A DNA stretch of 12,594 bases from Burkholderiales bacterium (GTDB taxonomy: Bacteria; Pseudomonadota; Gammaproteobacteria; Burkholderiales; Burkholderiaceae), in contig CAHJWV010000174.1 in the NCBI GenBank assembly GCA_903643055.1, forward strand, positions 1 through 12,594, given 5' to 3'. This document shows positions 1-5,796 of the stretch, one piece after another. Numbering within the stretch: position 1 is the first letter of the stretch; each line of letters begins with the position of its first letter. The notes beneath the pieces were generated by a model. It saw only the letters and a list, made by a program, of their open reading frames with translations, was not told where the DNA came from and searched no databases. A program made the position numbers and the translations under genes.

Positions 1-950
1 TTCAGCTCTCGTCGCTGCTGGGCTTCGAGGGACAGTGTAGCGGTCGGGCGAGCGATCAGACGACCCAAACCAATCGGCTCGCACGTCTCATCGCAAAACC
101 CATACTCACCGGCCTCAATCCGGCCCAGCGACTGAGAAATCTTCTTCAGCAACTTGCGTTCGCGATCACGGGTGCGCAACTCCAGCGCATGCTCTTCTTC
201 GATCGTTGCGCGGTCCGCAGGGTCCGGCACGATCGAAGTATCTTCACGCAGATGCTCAGTGGTCTCCCCAGCATTGCTCAGCAGATCGTCCTTCAGAAGC
301 TGAAGCTTGAAGCGGAAGAACTCTAGCTGCTTCTCGTTCATGTATTCCGAGTCGGGCATGGCCAGGACTTCGGCTTCAGTCAAATCACGGCCAGCCTTGG
401 ATTTCCAGGCGTTGGCCAGCTTGGGATCGGCCTTGGTTGCCGATTTGGTGATGTCTATCAGGAGCGAGTTCATCTGGCGGGTCGGAGGACGGGGAGGCGC
501 GAATCTATCTGCAAATCTGGAAGTAGCCGGCGGAATCGGCGCCGGGGACGATGCTGCAGCGGAGGCTCGGGCTGCAGCGGAAAGCTTGGGTTGAACCACC
601 TTGGCAGGCTTGGCTGCAACCTGTTCGGGTACAGGAGCAACGGAAGTCGCCTTGGGCGCTGGCGCCGATTCAGTTGAATCAGAAGGCGCAGCCGCCTTGG
701 AGGAAGTTTTTGCGGGAGCTGATTTCACGGGAATGACCTTCGCTACCGGCTTGGGGTTAGGAGGAGGGGAAGAACTTGAGGCAGAACTCTTGTCAGCGGC
801 TTTAACGGCTGATTTGGCGAGAGGTTTGGCAGGCGGATCCGACGGCGAAGATGGCTTCTTGGCGACTTTGACAGCGGGCTTGCTTGCCGTCACTGCCTTC
901 TTCGCCGCAGGCGGGGTGGGAGTAGGTCGCTTGGCCGGGGTCTTGCTCAC
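1..950 (-). CDS. dksA: RNA polymerase-binding transcription factor DksA, long N-terminal extension (3' end cut by window)
   Basis: DksA enters the RNA polymerase secondary channel and, with ppGpp, adjusts initiation at rRNA and amino-acid promoters. About 316 codons are visible and the C-terminal end lies outside the window; family members are usually about 150 residues. Residues 1 to about 160-180 are low-complexity and rich in Ala, Lys, Pro and Ser. The core begins near residue 180 (LTEAEVLAMPDSEYM). The coiled-coil tip D243-P-A-D246-R-A keeps both key aspartates and is followed by EEEHALELRTRDRERKLL. The zinc finger is degenerate: C286-DET-C290 remains, but the second pair is replaced (ATLSLEAQQ). 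I chose the GTG at 950 because AGGAGA lies 5 bases upstream. An in-frame ATG at 1016 would add 22 residues but has no ribosome site, and an internal ATG at 473 would give a near-normal length. The gene lies 114 bases downstream of the CobW-type gene on the same strand. Identity is secure; the start is less so. Confidence 0.93.
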   Translation of the reverse strand, partial: MSKTPAKRPTPTPPAAKKAVTASKPAVKVAKKPSSPSDPPAKPLAKSAVKAADKSSASSSSPPPNPKPVAKVIPVKSAPAKTSSKAAAPSDSTESAPAPKATSVAPVPEQVAAKPAKVVQPKLSAAARASAAASSPAPIPPATSRFADRFAPPRPPTRQMNSLLIDITKSATKADPKLANAWKSKAGRDLTEAEVLAMPDSEYMNEKQLEFFRFKLQLLKDDLLSNAGETTEHLREDTSIVPDPADRATIEEEHALELRTRDRERKLLKKISQSLGRIEAGEYGFCDETCEPIGLGRLIARPTATLSLEAQQRREL

Positions 951-956
951 TGAAGT

Positions 957-961
957 CTCCT
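957..961 (-). promoter_or_regulatory. Shine-Dalgarno site selecting the dksA GTG start
   Basis: On the minus strand AGGAG reads from 961 to 957, six bases before the GTG at 950-948. It is one of the best ribosome-binding matches in the window. It supports the GTG over the in-frame ATG at 1016-1014, which has only CGGCGCCC before it, and over the internal ATG at 473. Confidence 0.7.
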
Positions 962-1028
962 CGCAACGGCGGTTATACCCGCTCTGTGAGGCACCGGAGT
1001 GCCCCGCAGCCGACATTGGGCGCCGCGG

Positions 1029-1034
1029 ATTGTA
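1029..1034 (-). promoter_or_regulatory. Possible -10 element for dksA
   Basis: TACAAT reads 1034 to 1029 on the minus strand, five of six matches to TATAAT. With a 17-base spacer the -35 position would be CTGCGG at 1057-1052, a poor match. If used, transcription would begin near 1021, leaving about 70 bases of leader before the GTG and making the upstream ATG at 1016 almost leaderless. It would let dksA be expressed independently of the CobW-type gene. The -35 is weak, so this is tentative. Confidence 0.3.
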
Positions 1035-1064
1035 GCCACGTTGCCCGCCCGCCGCAGGTCAGTG

Positions 1065-2099
1065 TCATACCAGGCATTGCTCCAGCCCATGCAGGAACAC
1101 ATCGCGCGGCAAATCCAGGCCGATGAACACCATCTTGCTGGTCTTCTTTTCGCCTTTGGCCCAAGCCGGCCCCAGGTCGCTGCCCATCAACTGGTGCACG
1201 CCCTGGAAGATGACCTTCTTGTCTGAGCCCTTCATGTTCAGCACGCCTTTGTAGCGCAGCATCTTAGGCCCGTAGACCTGAACGATGGCGGCTAAAAAAT
1301 CTTCGAGCTTGGCCGGGCTGAACGCCTTGTCAGAGCGGAACACGAAAGACTTGACGTCGTCATCGTGAACATGGTGATGCGGATGATCGCAATGCTCACC
1401 GTGTTCATGATCGTGATCATGGTGGTGGTGGTCGGGCTCGTCGGCTTTCAGGAAATCGGGATCGATGTCGAGCTTGGCGTTCAGATTGAAGCCGCGCAGA
1501 TCAAACACCTCCGAGATCGGCACCCCGCCGAAATGCACCCGGCGCTGTGGCGCACGCGGATTCATGTGCTTGATGCGGTGCGAAAGCTCGTTCACCGAAG
1601 CCTCATCCACCAGATCGCTCTTGCTGATGAAGATCTGATCCGCAAACCCGATCTGGCGCCTTGCCTCCTGGCGAGTGTCCAGTTGCGACTGCGCATGCTT
1701 GGCATCGACCAGCGTCAGGATCGAATCGAGCAGGTAGTTCTCGGCGATCTCATCGTCCATGAAGAAGGTTTGCGCCACTGGGCCAGGGTCAGCCAGGCCG
1801 GTGGTCTCGATCACGACGCGGTCGAAGCTGAGCTCGCCCTTGCGGCGCTTTTCGGCCAGATCGTTCAGCGTGCTGCGCAGGTCTTCGCGGATCGTGCAGC
1901 AAACACAGCCGTTATTGAGCTGGATGATCTGCTCATTGCTGTCCTGCACGAGGATCTCGTTGTCGATGTTTTCATCGCCGAATTCGTTCTCGATGACGGC
2001 AATCTTCTGACCATGGGCTTCCGTGAGCACGCGTTTGAGCAAAGTGGTTTTGCCCGAGCCCAGAAAGCCGGTGAGGATGGTGGCAGGAATGAGACTCAT
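1065..2099 (-). CDS. CobW/YjiA-family P-loop GTPase, putative zinc metallochaperone
   Basis: This is a 344-residue protein of the COG0523/CobW family, GTPases that bind and deliver metal ions, mostly zinc in the non-cobalamin branches. The P-loop GFLGSGKTT is at residues 11-19, the hallmark metal site GCVCC at 64-68, the IETTGLADP switch at 97-105 and a base-recognition SKSD at 159-162 (NKxD variant). A metal-binding linker at 223-246 holds 13 histidines and one cysteine among Asp/Glu residues. The CobW C-terminal domain follows from about 250 to the end (SFVFRSDKAF, then VIFQGVH). No cobalamin genes are nearby, so a cobalt role is unlikely. The ATG at 2099 places the P-loop at the usual distance from the N-terminus, though its ribosome site is weak (ACAGG). 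It reads toward dksA and diverges from corC. I saw no clear Zur box upstream. Family is certain; the zinc role is inferred. Confidence 0.93.
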   Translation of the reverse strand: MSLIPATILTGFLGSGKTTLLKRVLTEAHGQKIAVIENEFGDENIDNEILVQDSNEQIIQLNNGCVCCTIREDLRSTLNDLAEKRRKGELSFDRVVIETTGLADPGPVAQTFFMDDEIAENYLLDSILTLVDAKHAQSQLDTRQEARRQIGFADQIFISKSDLVDEASVNELSHRIKHMNPRAPQRRVHFGGVPISEVFDLRGFNLNAKLDIDPDFLKADEPDHHHHDHDHEHGEHCDHPHHHVHDDDVKSFVFRSDKAFSPAKLEDFLAAIVQVYGPKMLRYKGVLNMKGSDKKVIFQGVHQLMGSDLGPAWAKGEKKTSKMVFIGLDLPRDVFLHGLEQCLV

Positions 2100-2157
2100 G
2101 AGATACCTGTCTGCAAAAGACCTGAAGATGAGAGAGTGCGCCAGTTGAGGCCGAATG

Positions 2158-2186
2158 ACTTTTGTTCAAGGTAGCATGGCTGTCAA
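2158..2186 (-). promoter_or_regulatory. Possible promoter for the CobW-type GTPase gene
   Basis: TTGACA, a perfect -35 hexamer, reads 2186 to 2181 on the minus strand. At 17 bases spacing the -10 is AAAAGT (2163-2158), only three of six matches. The start codon at 2099 lies about 60 bases further on. The perfect -35 with a poor -10 could mean an activator-dependent promoter or chance. Confidence 0.3.
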
Positions 2187-2188
2187 GC

Positions 2189-2216
2189 TTGAATGCAACC
2201 GTGCTTCGAGTAAGCT
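2189..2216 (+). promoter_or_regulatory. Possible promoter for corC-lnt
   Basis: TTGAAT (2189-2194) and TAAGCT (2211-2216) are separated by 16 bases and match the sigma-70 hexamers at four and three positions. The corC ATG is 30 bases downstream. The -35 lies back-to-back with the minus-strand TTGACA, and both share the palindrome TCAAGCTTGA (2183-2192). Weak on its own. Confidence 0.22.
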
Positions 2217-2246
2217 TTTGGCTTCCCAACTCCCTGCTGCGGCCCG

Positions 2247-3140
2247 ATGGCTGAACCTCACCCGAGCCGACACTCCAAAGGCGCCGACAGACATTCGCCA
2301 CACGCCGACAAGCGCAGCCTGTTCGAAAGGCTGGTCGAATTCGTTTCACCCGGTCCCGACTCGAAGGATGAATTGATCGAGGCGCTGGCCGATGCGGAAC
2401 AACGCGAGCTGATTCCTCCCGAGTCGCGAATGATGCTGGAAGGCGTCATCCGCATGGCCGACCTGACCGCCGGTGATGCGATGGTGGCCGCGCCACGCAT
2501 GGACGTGCTCGACATTGATTCCCCTTACGACGAATTGCTCTGGGTGGTGATCGACACCGGCCACTCCCGCTTTCCCGTCTACGAAGGCCAGCGCGACAAC
2601 ATCATCGGCACCCTGATGGCCAAGGATCTGTTGAAGCTGCAGCGCGCACCGGAGTTGAACCTGCGCACGCTGCTGCGCCCGGCCGTCTTCGTGCCTGAAT
2701 CCAAGGGCCTGAACGAGTTGCTGCGCGACTTCCGGGCCAATCGCAACCATCTGGCGATGGTGATCGACGAATTCGGCAACACCGCCGGGCTGATCACCAT
2801 CGAAGATGTGCTGGAAGAAATCGTCGGCGAGATCGAAGACGAGTTCGATGAGAAAGACGGCGAGACCGGCATTTACACCCTGGCCGACGGCAGCCACCGC
2901 GTCGCAGGCGACACCGACATCTCGGCAGTCAACGAATCTTTCGTGGTCAGCCTGCCGGTGGACGAGTTCGACACCATCGGCGGCCTGGTGGCGCAGGCGC
3001 TCGGCCGCGTGCCACGCCGCGGCGAGGCCGTGCCGGTCGGCAGCCTGATCTTCACCGTGATGCTGACCCGTGGCGGCGCCGTGCGCTGGTTCAAGGTCAC
3101 GCGGGCGCCCGAAGTGGCGGTGGGCACCGATGGAGCCTGA
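2247..3140 (+). CDS. corC: CorC/HlyC-type CBS-pair protein (YbeX)
   Basis: The 297-residue product has the length and layout of E. coli CorC (YbeX), a cytoplasmic protein linked to magnesium/cobalt efflux and, through its neighbours, to ribosome and envelope upkeep. The N-terminal SLFERLVEFVSPGPDSKDEL (24-43) is typical of the family. A CBS pair follows: the first repeat at about 75-130 with SRFPVYEG at 107-114, the second at about 140-197 with the conserved DEFG at 174-177 and ITIEDVLEEIVGEIEDE after it. The transporter-associated CorC_HlyC domain covers about 208-287. No membrane segments are present. The ATG at 2247 fits homolog length, though no strong ribosome site precedes it. The stop lies 11 bases inside lnt, the same pairing as ybeX-lnt in E. 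coli. The exact biochemical role of the family is unsettled. Confidence 0.93.
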   Translation: MAEPHPSRHSKGADRHSPHADKRSLFERLVEFVSPGPDSKDELIEALADAEQRELIPPESRMMLEGVIRMADLTAGDAMVAAPRMDVLDIDSPYDELLWVVIDTGHSRFPVYEGQRDNIIGTLMAKDLLKLQRAPELNLRTLLRPAVFVPESKGLNELLRDFRANRNHLAMVIDEFGNTAGLITIEDVLEEIVGEIEDEFDEKDGETGIYTLADGSHRVAGDTDISAVNESFVVSLPVDEFDTIGGLVAQALGRVPRRGEAVPVGSLIFTVMLTRGGAVRWFKVTRAPEVAVGTDGA

Positions 3141-4740
3141 ACGCCACAGCACCTTCAGCGACGCCTCTCGCTCGCCACGCCGTGGCCAACCACGCCACTC
3201 AAGCCGCACCGACAAATTGGTTGTCTGGATGGACGCGCTGCTGGCGCTGCTCCTTGGTGCGGCCCACAGCCTGCCGAGTGCCCATCCGCAAATCTGGTGG
3301 CTGCAGATCCTTTGTGCGGGCGGCCTGGCCTGGCAGGTCAGCCGTGCGTCGGCAAAGCGCGCGTCGCTGATCGGCCTGCTCTTCGGCACCGCTTGGTTGT
3401 CGGCCGGTACTTGGTGGCTTTACATCAGCATGCATTTGTATGGCAGCCTGTCGGCCGTGCTGGCGGCTGCGGCCGTGCTGTCGCTGAGCCTCTTGCTGTC
3501 GCTGTACCTCGCGGCCGCAATGGCGCTGTTTACATGGCTGCGCCGCCATCGGCCACTTGTCGATTCACTGCTGTTCGCGGCCTGCTGGATGCTGGCCGAG
3601 TTGGCGCGCGGGGTGATCTTCACCGGTTTTCCCTGGGCAGCTTCGGGTTATGCGCACGTCGACAGCCCATTGGCGAACCTCGCGCCATGGGCCGGGGTCT
3701 ATGGCATCGGCTTCGTCGCGGCCGGGCTCGGCGCCGGCTTGGTGCTGGGCTTGCGTGACTCCTCGCAGCGCAGCGCCGATGTGGTCCTCGGGCTCGGTGT
3801 CAGCGGCACCGTGCTGGTCACGCTCGCGTTCGTCAAGCCGGTGACCTTCACCGAACCCACCGGCACCCTGAGCCTGACGCTGCTGCAGTCCAACGTGCCG
3901 CAGGACCAGAAGTTCGCCGAAGCCTATCTGCCACAGTCATTGGAATGGGCGCAGAACCAGCTGCTGGGCGCGCGCGGCGAATTGGTGCTGGCGCCCGAAA
4001 CCATCGTGCCGCTCTTGCCCGATCAACTGCCCGACAACTACTGGAAGCCCTTGCTGCTGCGCTATCAGCGTGGCACGCAGGCGGCGCTGTTCGGGCGGCC
4101 GCTGGGCAGCTATGAGGCCGGCTACACCAACTCGGCCGTGGGCATCTCGCGCGAGACGATTCGCCAGCCCGACGGCTTTTATCGCTACGACAAGCACCAC
4201 CTCGTGCCTTTCGGTGAGTTCATCCCGACCGGGTTTCGCTGGTTCACTAACCTGATGAACATCCCGCTCGGTGACTTCAACCGTGGGCCCCGGGTGGCGC
4301 CGTCGTTCCCGTTCAAGACCGAACGCATCGCACCGAACATCTGCTACGAAGACTTGTTCGGGGAAGACCTCGCCGCGCGCTTCAGCGACCCGAACGTTGC
4401 GCCGACGATGTTCGCCAACATCAGCAACATCGGCTGGTTCGGCGACACCATCGCGGTTCAGCAGCACCTGATCATCTCGCGCATGCGATCGATCGAGTTC
4501 CAGCGGCCGATGCTGCGCGCCACCAACACCGGTGCGACCGTCGTCATCGACCACCACGGCGTTGTCACTGCATCGCTCAAGCCTTATACCCAAGGCGTGC
4601 TCGAAGCGCAGGCGCAAGGCCGGCAGGGCCTAACGCCTTATGCGTGGTGGGCCAGCCGCTACTACCTTTGGCCGCTCGTCGCCATCGCCGCGCTGCTGAT
4701 GCTGCTGTCGACCCCGATGAAACGTCGCCCGCGCCGCTGA
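3130..4740 (+). CDS. lnt: Apolipoprotein N-acyltransferase Lnt
   Basis: Lnt is an inner-membrane enzyme that adds the third acyl chain, from a phospholipid, to the N-terminal cysteine of lipoproteins, completing their maturation before Lol export. The protein has 536 residues (E. coli 512). Several hydrophobic segments span roughly residues 35-230. A periplasmic nitrilase-type domain follows, with the catalytic triad E290 (VLAPETIV), K355 (YDKHHLVPFGEF) and C405 (PNICYEDLFGED). The spacing (65 and 50) is close to E267-K335-C387 of E. coli. A last membrane segment lies at about 515-531 before the basic end MKRRPRR. The ATG at 3130 overlaps the corC stop and suggests translational coupling. It gives a basic, non-conserved 33-residue leader; the ATG at 3229 (MDALLALLLG) would start directly at the first membrane helix and is a serious alternative. 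Function is very secure. Confidence 0.95.
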   Translation: MEPERHSTFSDASRSPRRGQPRHSSRTDKLVVWMDALLALLLGAAHSLPSAHPQIWWLQILCAGGLAWQVSRASAKRASLIGLLFGTAWLSAGTWWLYISMHLYGSLSAVLAAAAVLSLSLLLSLYLAAAMALFTWLRRHRPLVDSLLFAACWMLAELARGVIFTGFPWAASGYAHVDSPLANLAPWAGVYGIGFVAAGLGAGLVLGLRDSSQRSADVVLGLGVSGTVLVTLAFVKPVTFTEPTGTLSLTLLQSNVPQDQKFAEAYLPQSLEWAQNQLLGARGELVLAPETIVPLLPDQLPDNYWKPLLLRYQRGTQAALFGRPLGSYEAGYTNSAVGISRETIRQPDGFYRYDKHHLVPFGEFIPTGFRWFTNLMNIPLGDFNRGPRVAPSFPFKTERIAPNICYEDLFGEDLAARFSDPNVAPTMFANISNIGWFGDTIAVQQHLIISRMRSIEFQRPMLRATNTGATVVIDHHGVVTASLKPYTQGVLEAQAQGRQGLTPYAWWASRYYLWPLVAIAALLMLLSTPMKRRPRR

Positions 4741-4750
4741 CACCTGGATC

Positions 4751-4788
4751 GCGCACCGCCTGGGCGCAGGCGGTGCGCCCAGGCGGTG
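4751..4788 (+). terminator. Overlapping alternative hairpins between lnt and glyQ
   Basis: Two perfect stems compete for the same bases. Hairpin A pairs 4751-4762 with 4767-4778 (12 bp around the tetraloop GGCG). Hairpin B pairs 4754-4766 with 4776-4788 (13 bp around a 9-base loop). The cause is a direct repeat, CAGGCGGTG at 4767-4775 and 4780-4788, each copy complementary to CACCGCCTG at 4754-4762. There is no U-tract, so this is not a standard intrinsic terminator. It starts 11 bases after the lnt stop. It could end or protect the corC-lnt transcript, or act as a two-state leader structure for glyQS if transcription starts upstream. Confidence 0.45.
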
Positions 4789-4841
4789 TCGTGTCGGCAC
4801 ACGATTGCGATAGATATCACGGTGCGGCGCAGGCCGGCCTC

Positions 4842-4847
4842 TAAAAT
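4842..4847 (+). promoter_or_regulatory. Possible -10 element for glyQS
   Basis: TAAAAT, five of six matches to TATAAT, lies 27 bases before the glyQ ATG. The -35 region about 17 bases upstream (ACGGTG) does not match TTGACA. AT-rich hexamers of this kind just ahead of the start codon in otherwise GC-rich DNA often mark promoters in Burkholderiales. Transcription from it would begin near 4854 and exclude the hairpins at 4751-4788. Confidence 0.35.
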
Positions 4848-4874
4848 CACGCGTTTTCGCTGCCTGCCATCACC

Positions 4875-5792
4875 ATGCTGACCTTCCAGCAAATCATCCT
4901 GCGCCTGCAAGACTACTGGGACCGCCAGGGCTGCGCGCTGCTGCAACCCTATGACATGGAAGTCGGCGCCGGTACCAGCCACACCGCCACCTTCCTGCGC
5001 GCGCTCGGCCCCGAGCCCTGGAAGGCGGCCTACGTGCAGCCCAGCCGCCGCCCGAAGGACGGTCGCTACGGCCAGAACCCGAACCGCCTGCAGCACTACT
5101 ACCAATACCAGGTCGTGCTCAAGCCCGCGCCGGCCAACATCCTCGAGCTCTACCTCGGCTCATTGGAAACGCTGGGCTTCGACCTCAAGGTCAATGACGT
5201 GCGCTTTGTCGAAGACGACTGGGAGAACCCGACGCTGGGCGCGTGGGGCCTCGGCTGGGAGGTGTGGCTGAACGGCATGGAAGTGACACAGTTCACCTAC
5301 TTCCAGCAAGTCGGCGGCATTGAGTGCAAGCCCATCACCGGCGAGATCACCTACGGCCTGGAACGGCTGGCGATGTACCTGCAGGGCGTGGACAGCGTCT
5401 ACGACCTGAAGTGGACCGACACGCTGAGCTACGGCGACGTGTACCACCAGAACGAAGTCGAACAAAGCACCTACAACTTCGAGCACAGCGACGTCGACTT
5501 CCTGTTGCCGGCATTCGCCGCGCACGAAAAGCAGGCCAAGTACCTGGTGGCGCAGCAACTTGCGCTGCCCGCCTACGAGCAAGTGCTGAAAGCCGCGCAC
5601 AGCTTCAATCTGCTCGATGCCCGCGGCGCGATCAGCGTGACCGAGCGCGCGGCCTACATCGGCCGCATTCGCAACCTCGCCCGCAGCGTGGCCCAAAGCT
5701 ACCTCGACAGCCGAGCGCGTCTTGGCTTTCCGATGGCGCCCAAGGCCTGGGCCGACGAAGTCGTCGCGCAACTCAACAAGAAGGCGGCCTGA
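4875..5792 (+). CDS. glyQ: Glycyl-tRNA synthetase alpha subunit
   Basis: GlyQ is the class II catalytic alpha subunit of the bacterial alpha2-beta2 glycyl-tRNA synthetase; with GlyS it charges tRNA-Gly in the cytoplasm. The product has 305 residues (about 303 in E. coli) and is highly conserved throughout. It opens with [20 protein letters not shown], followed by the active-site region [19 protein letters not shown], then [19 protein letters not shown] and, later, [19 protein letters not shown]. The helical C-terminus carries the [18 protein letters not shown] stretch seen in homologs. The ATG at 4875 gives the expected N-terminus but has no clear Shine-Dalgarno sequence. The stop is four bases before glyS. 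There is no sign of a T-box leader. Confidence 0.98.
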   Translation: MLTFQQIILRLQDYWDRQGCALLQPYDMEVGAGTSHTATFLRALGPEPWKAAYVQPSRRPKDGRYGQNPNRLQHYYQYQVVLKPAPANILELYLGSLETLGFDLKVNDVRFVEDDWENPTLGAWGLGWEVWLNGMEVTQFTYFQQVGGIECKPITGEITYGLERLAMYLQGVDSVYDLKWTDTLSYGDVYHQNEVEQSTYNFEHSDVDFLLPAFAAHEKQAKYLVAQQLALPAYEQVLKAAHSFNLLDARGAISVTERAAYIGRIRNLARSVAQSYLDSRARLGFPMAPKAWADEVVAQLNKKAA

Positions 5793-5796
5793 CGCC

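Noticed and set aside
601..1035. Plus-strand Ala/Gly-rich frame opposite the dksA extension
   Set aside because: It mirrors the low-complexity DksA N-terminus, has no ribosome site or domain, and dksA has strong start and family evidence.
1365..2174. Plus-strand frame starting with a membrane-like Met/Val/Ile-rich segment
   Set aside because: The hydrophobic start is the antisense of the histidine codons in the CobW-type protein (CAT/CAC read as ATG/GTG). It is a shadow, not a membrane protein.
2100..2246. Zur operator for the CobW-type gene
   Set aside because: No AT-rich inverted repeat of the Zur type could be found; the only palindrome is TCAAGCTTGA.
4741..4874. T-box or glycine riboswitch upstream of glyQS
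   Set aside because: I found no T-box consensus or glycine aptamer core; only the paired hairpins and a -10-like hexamer are visible.
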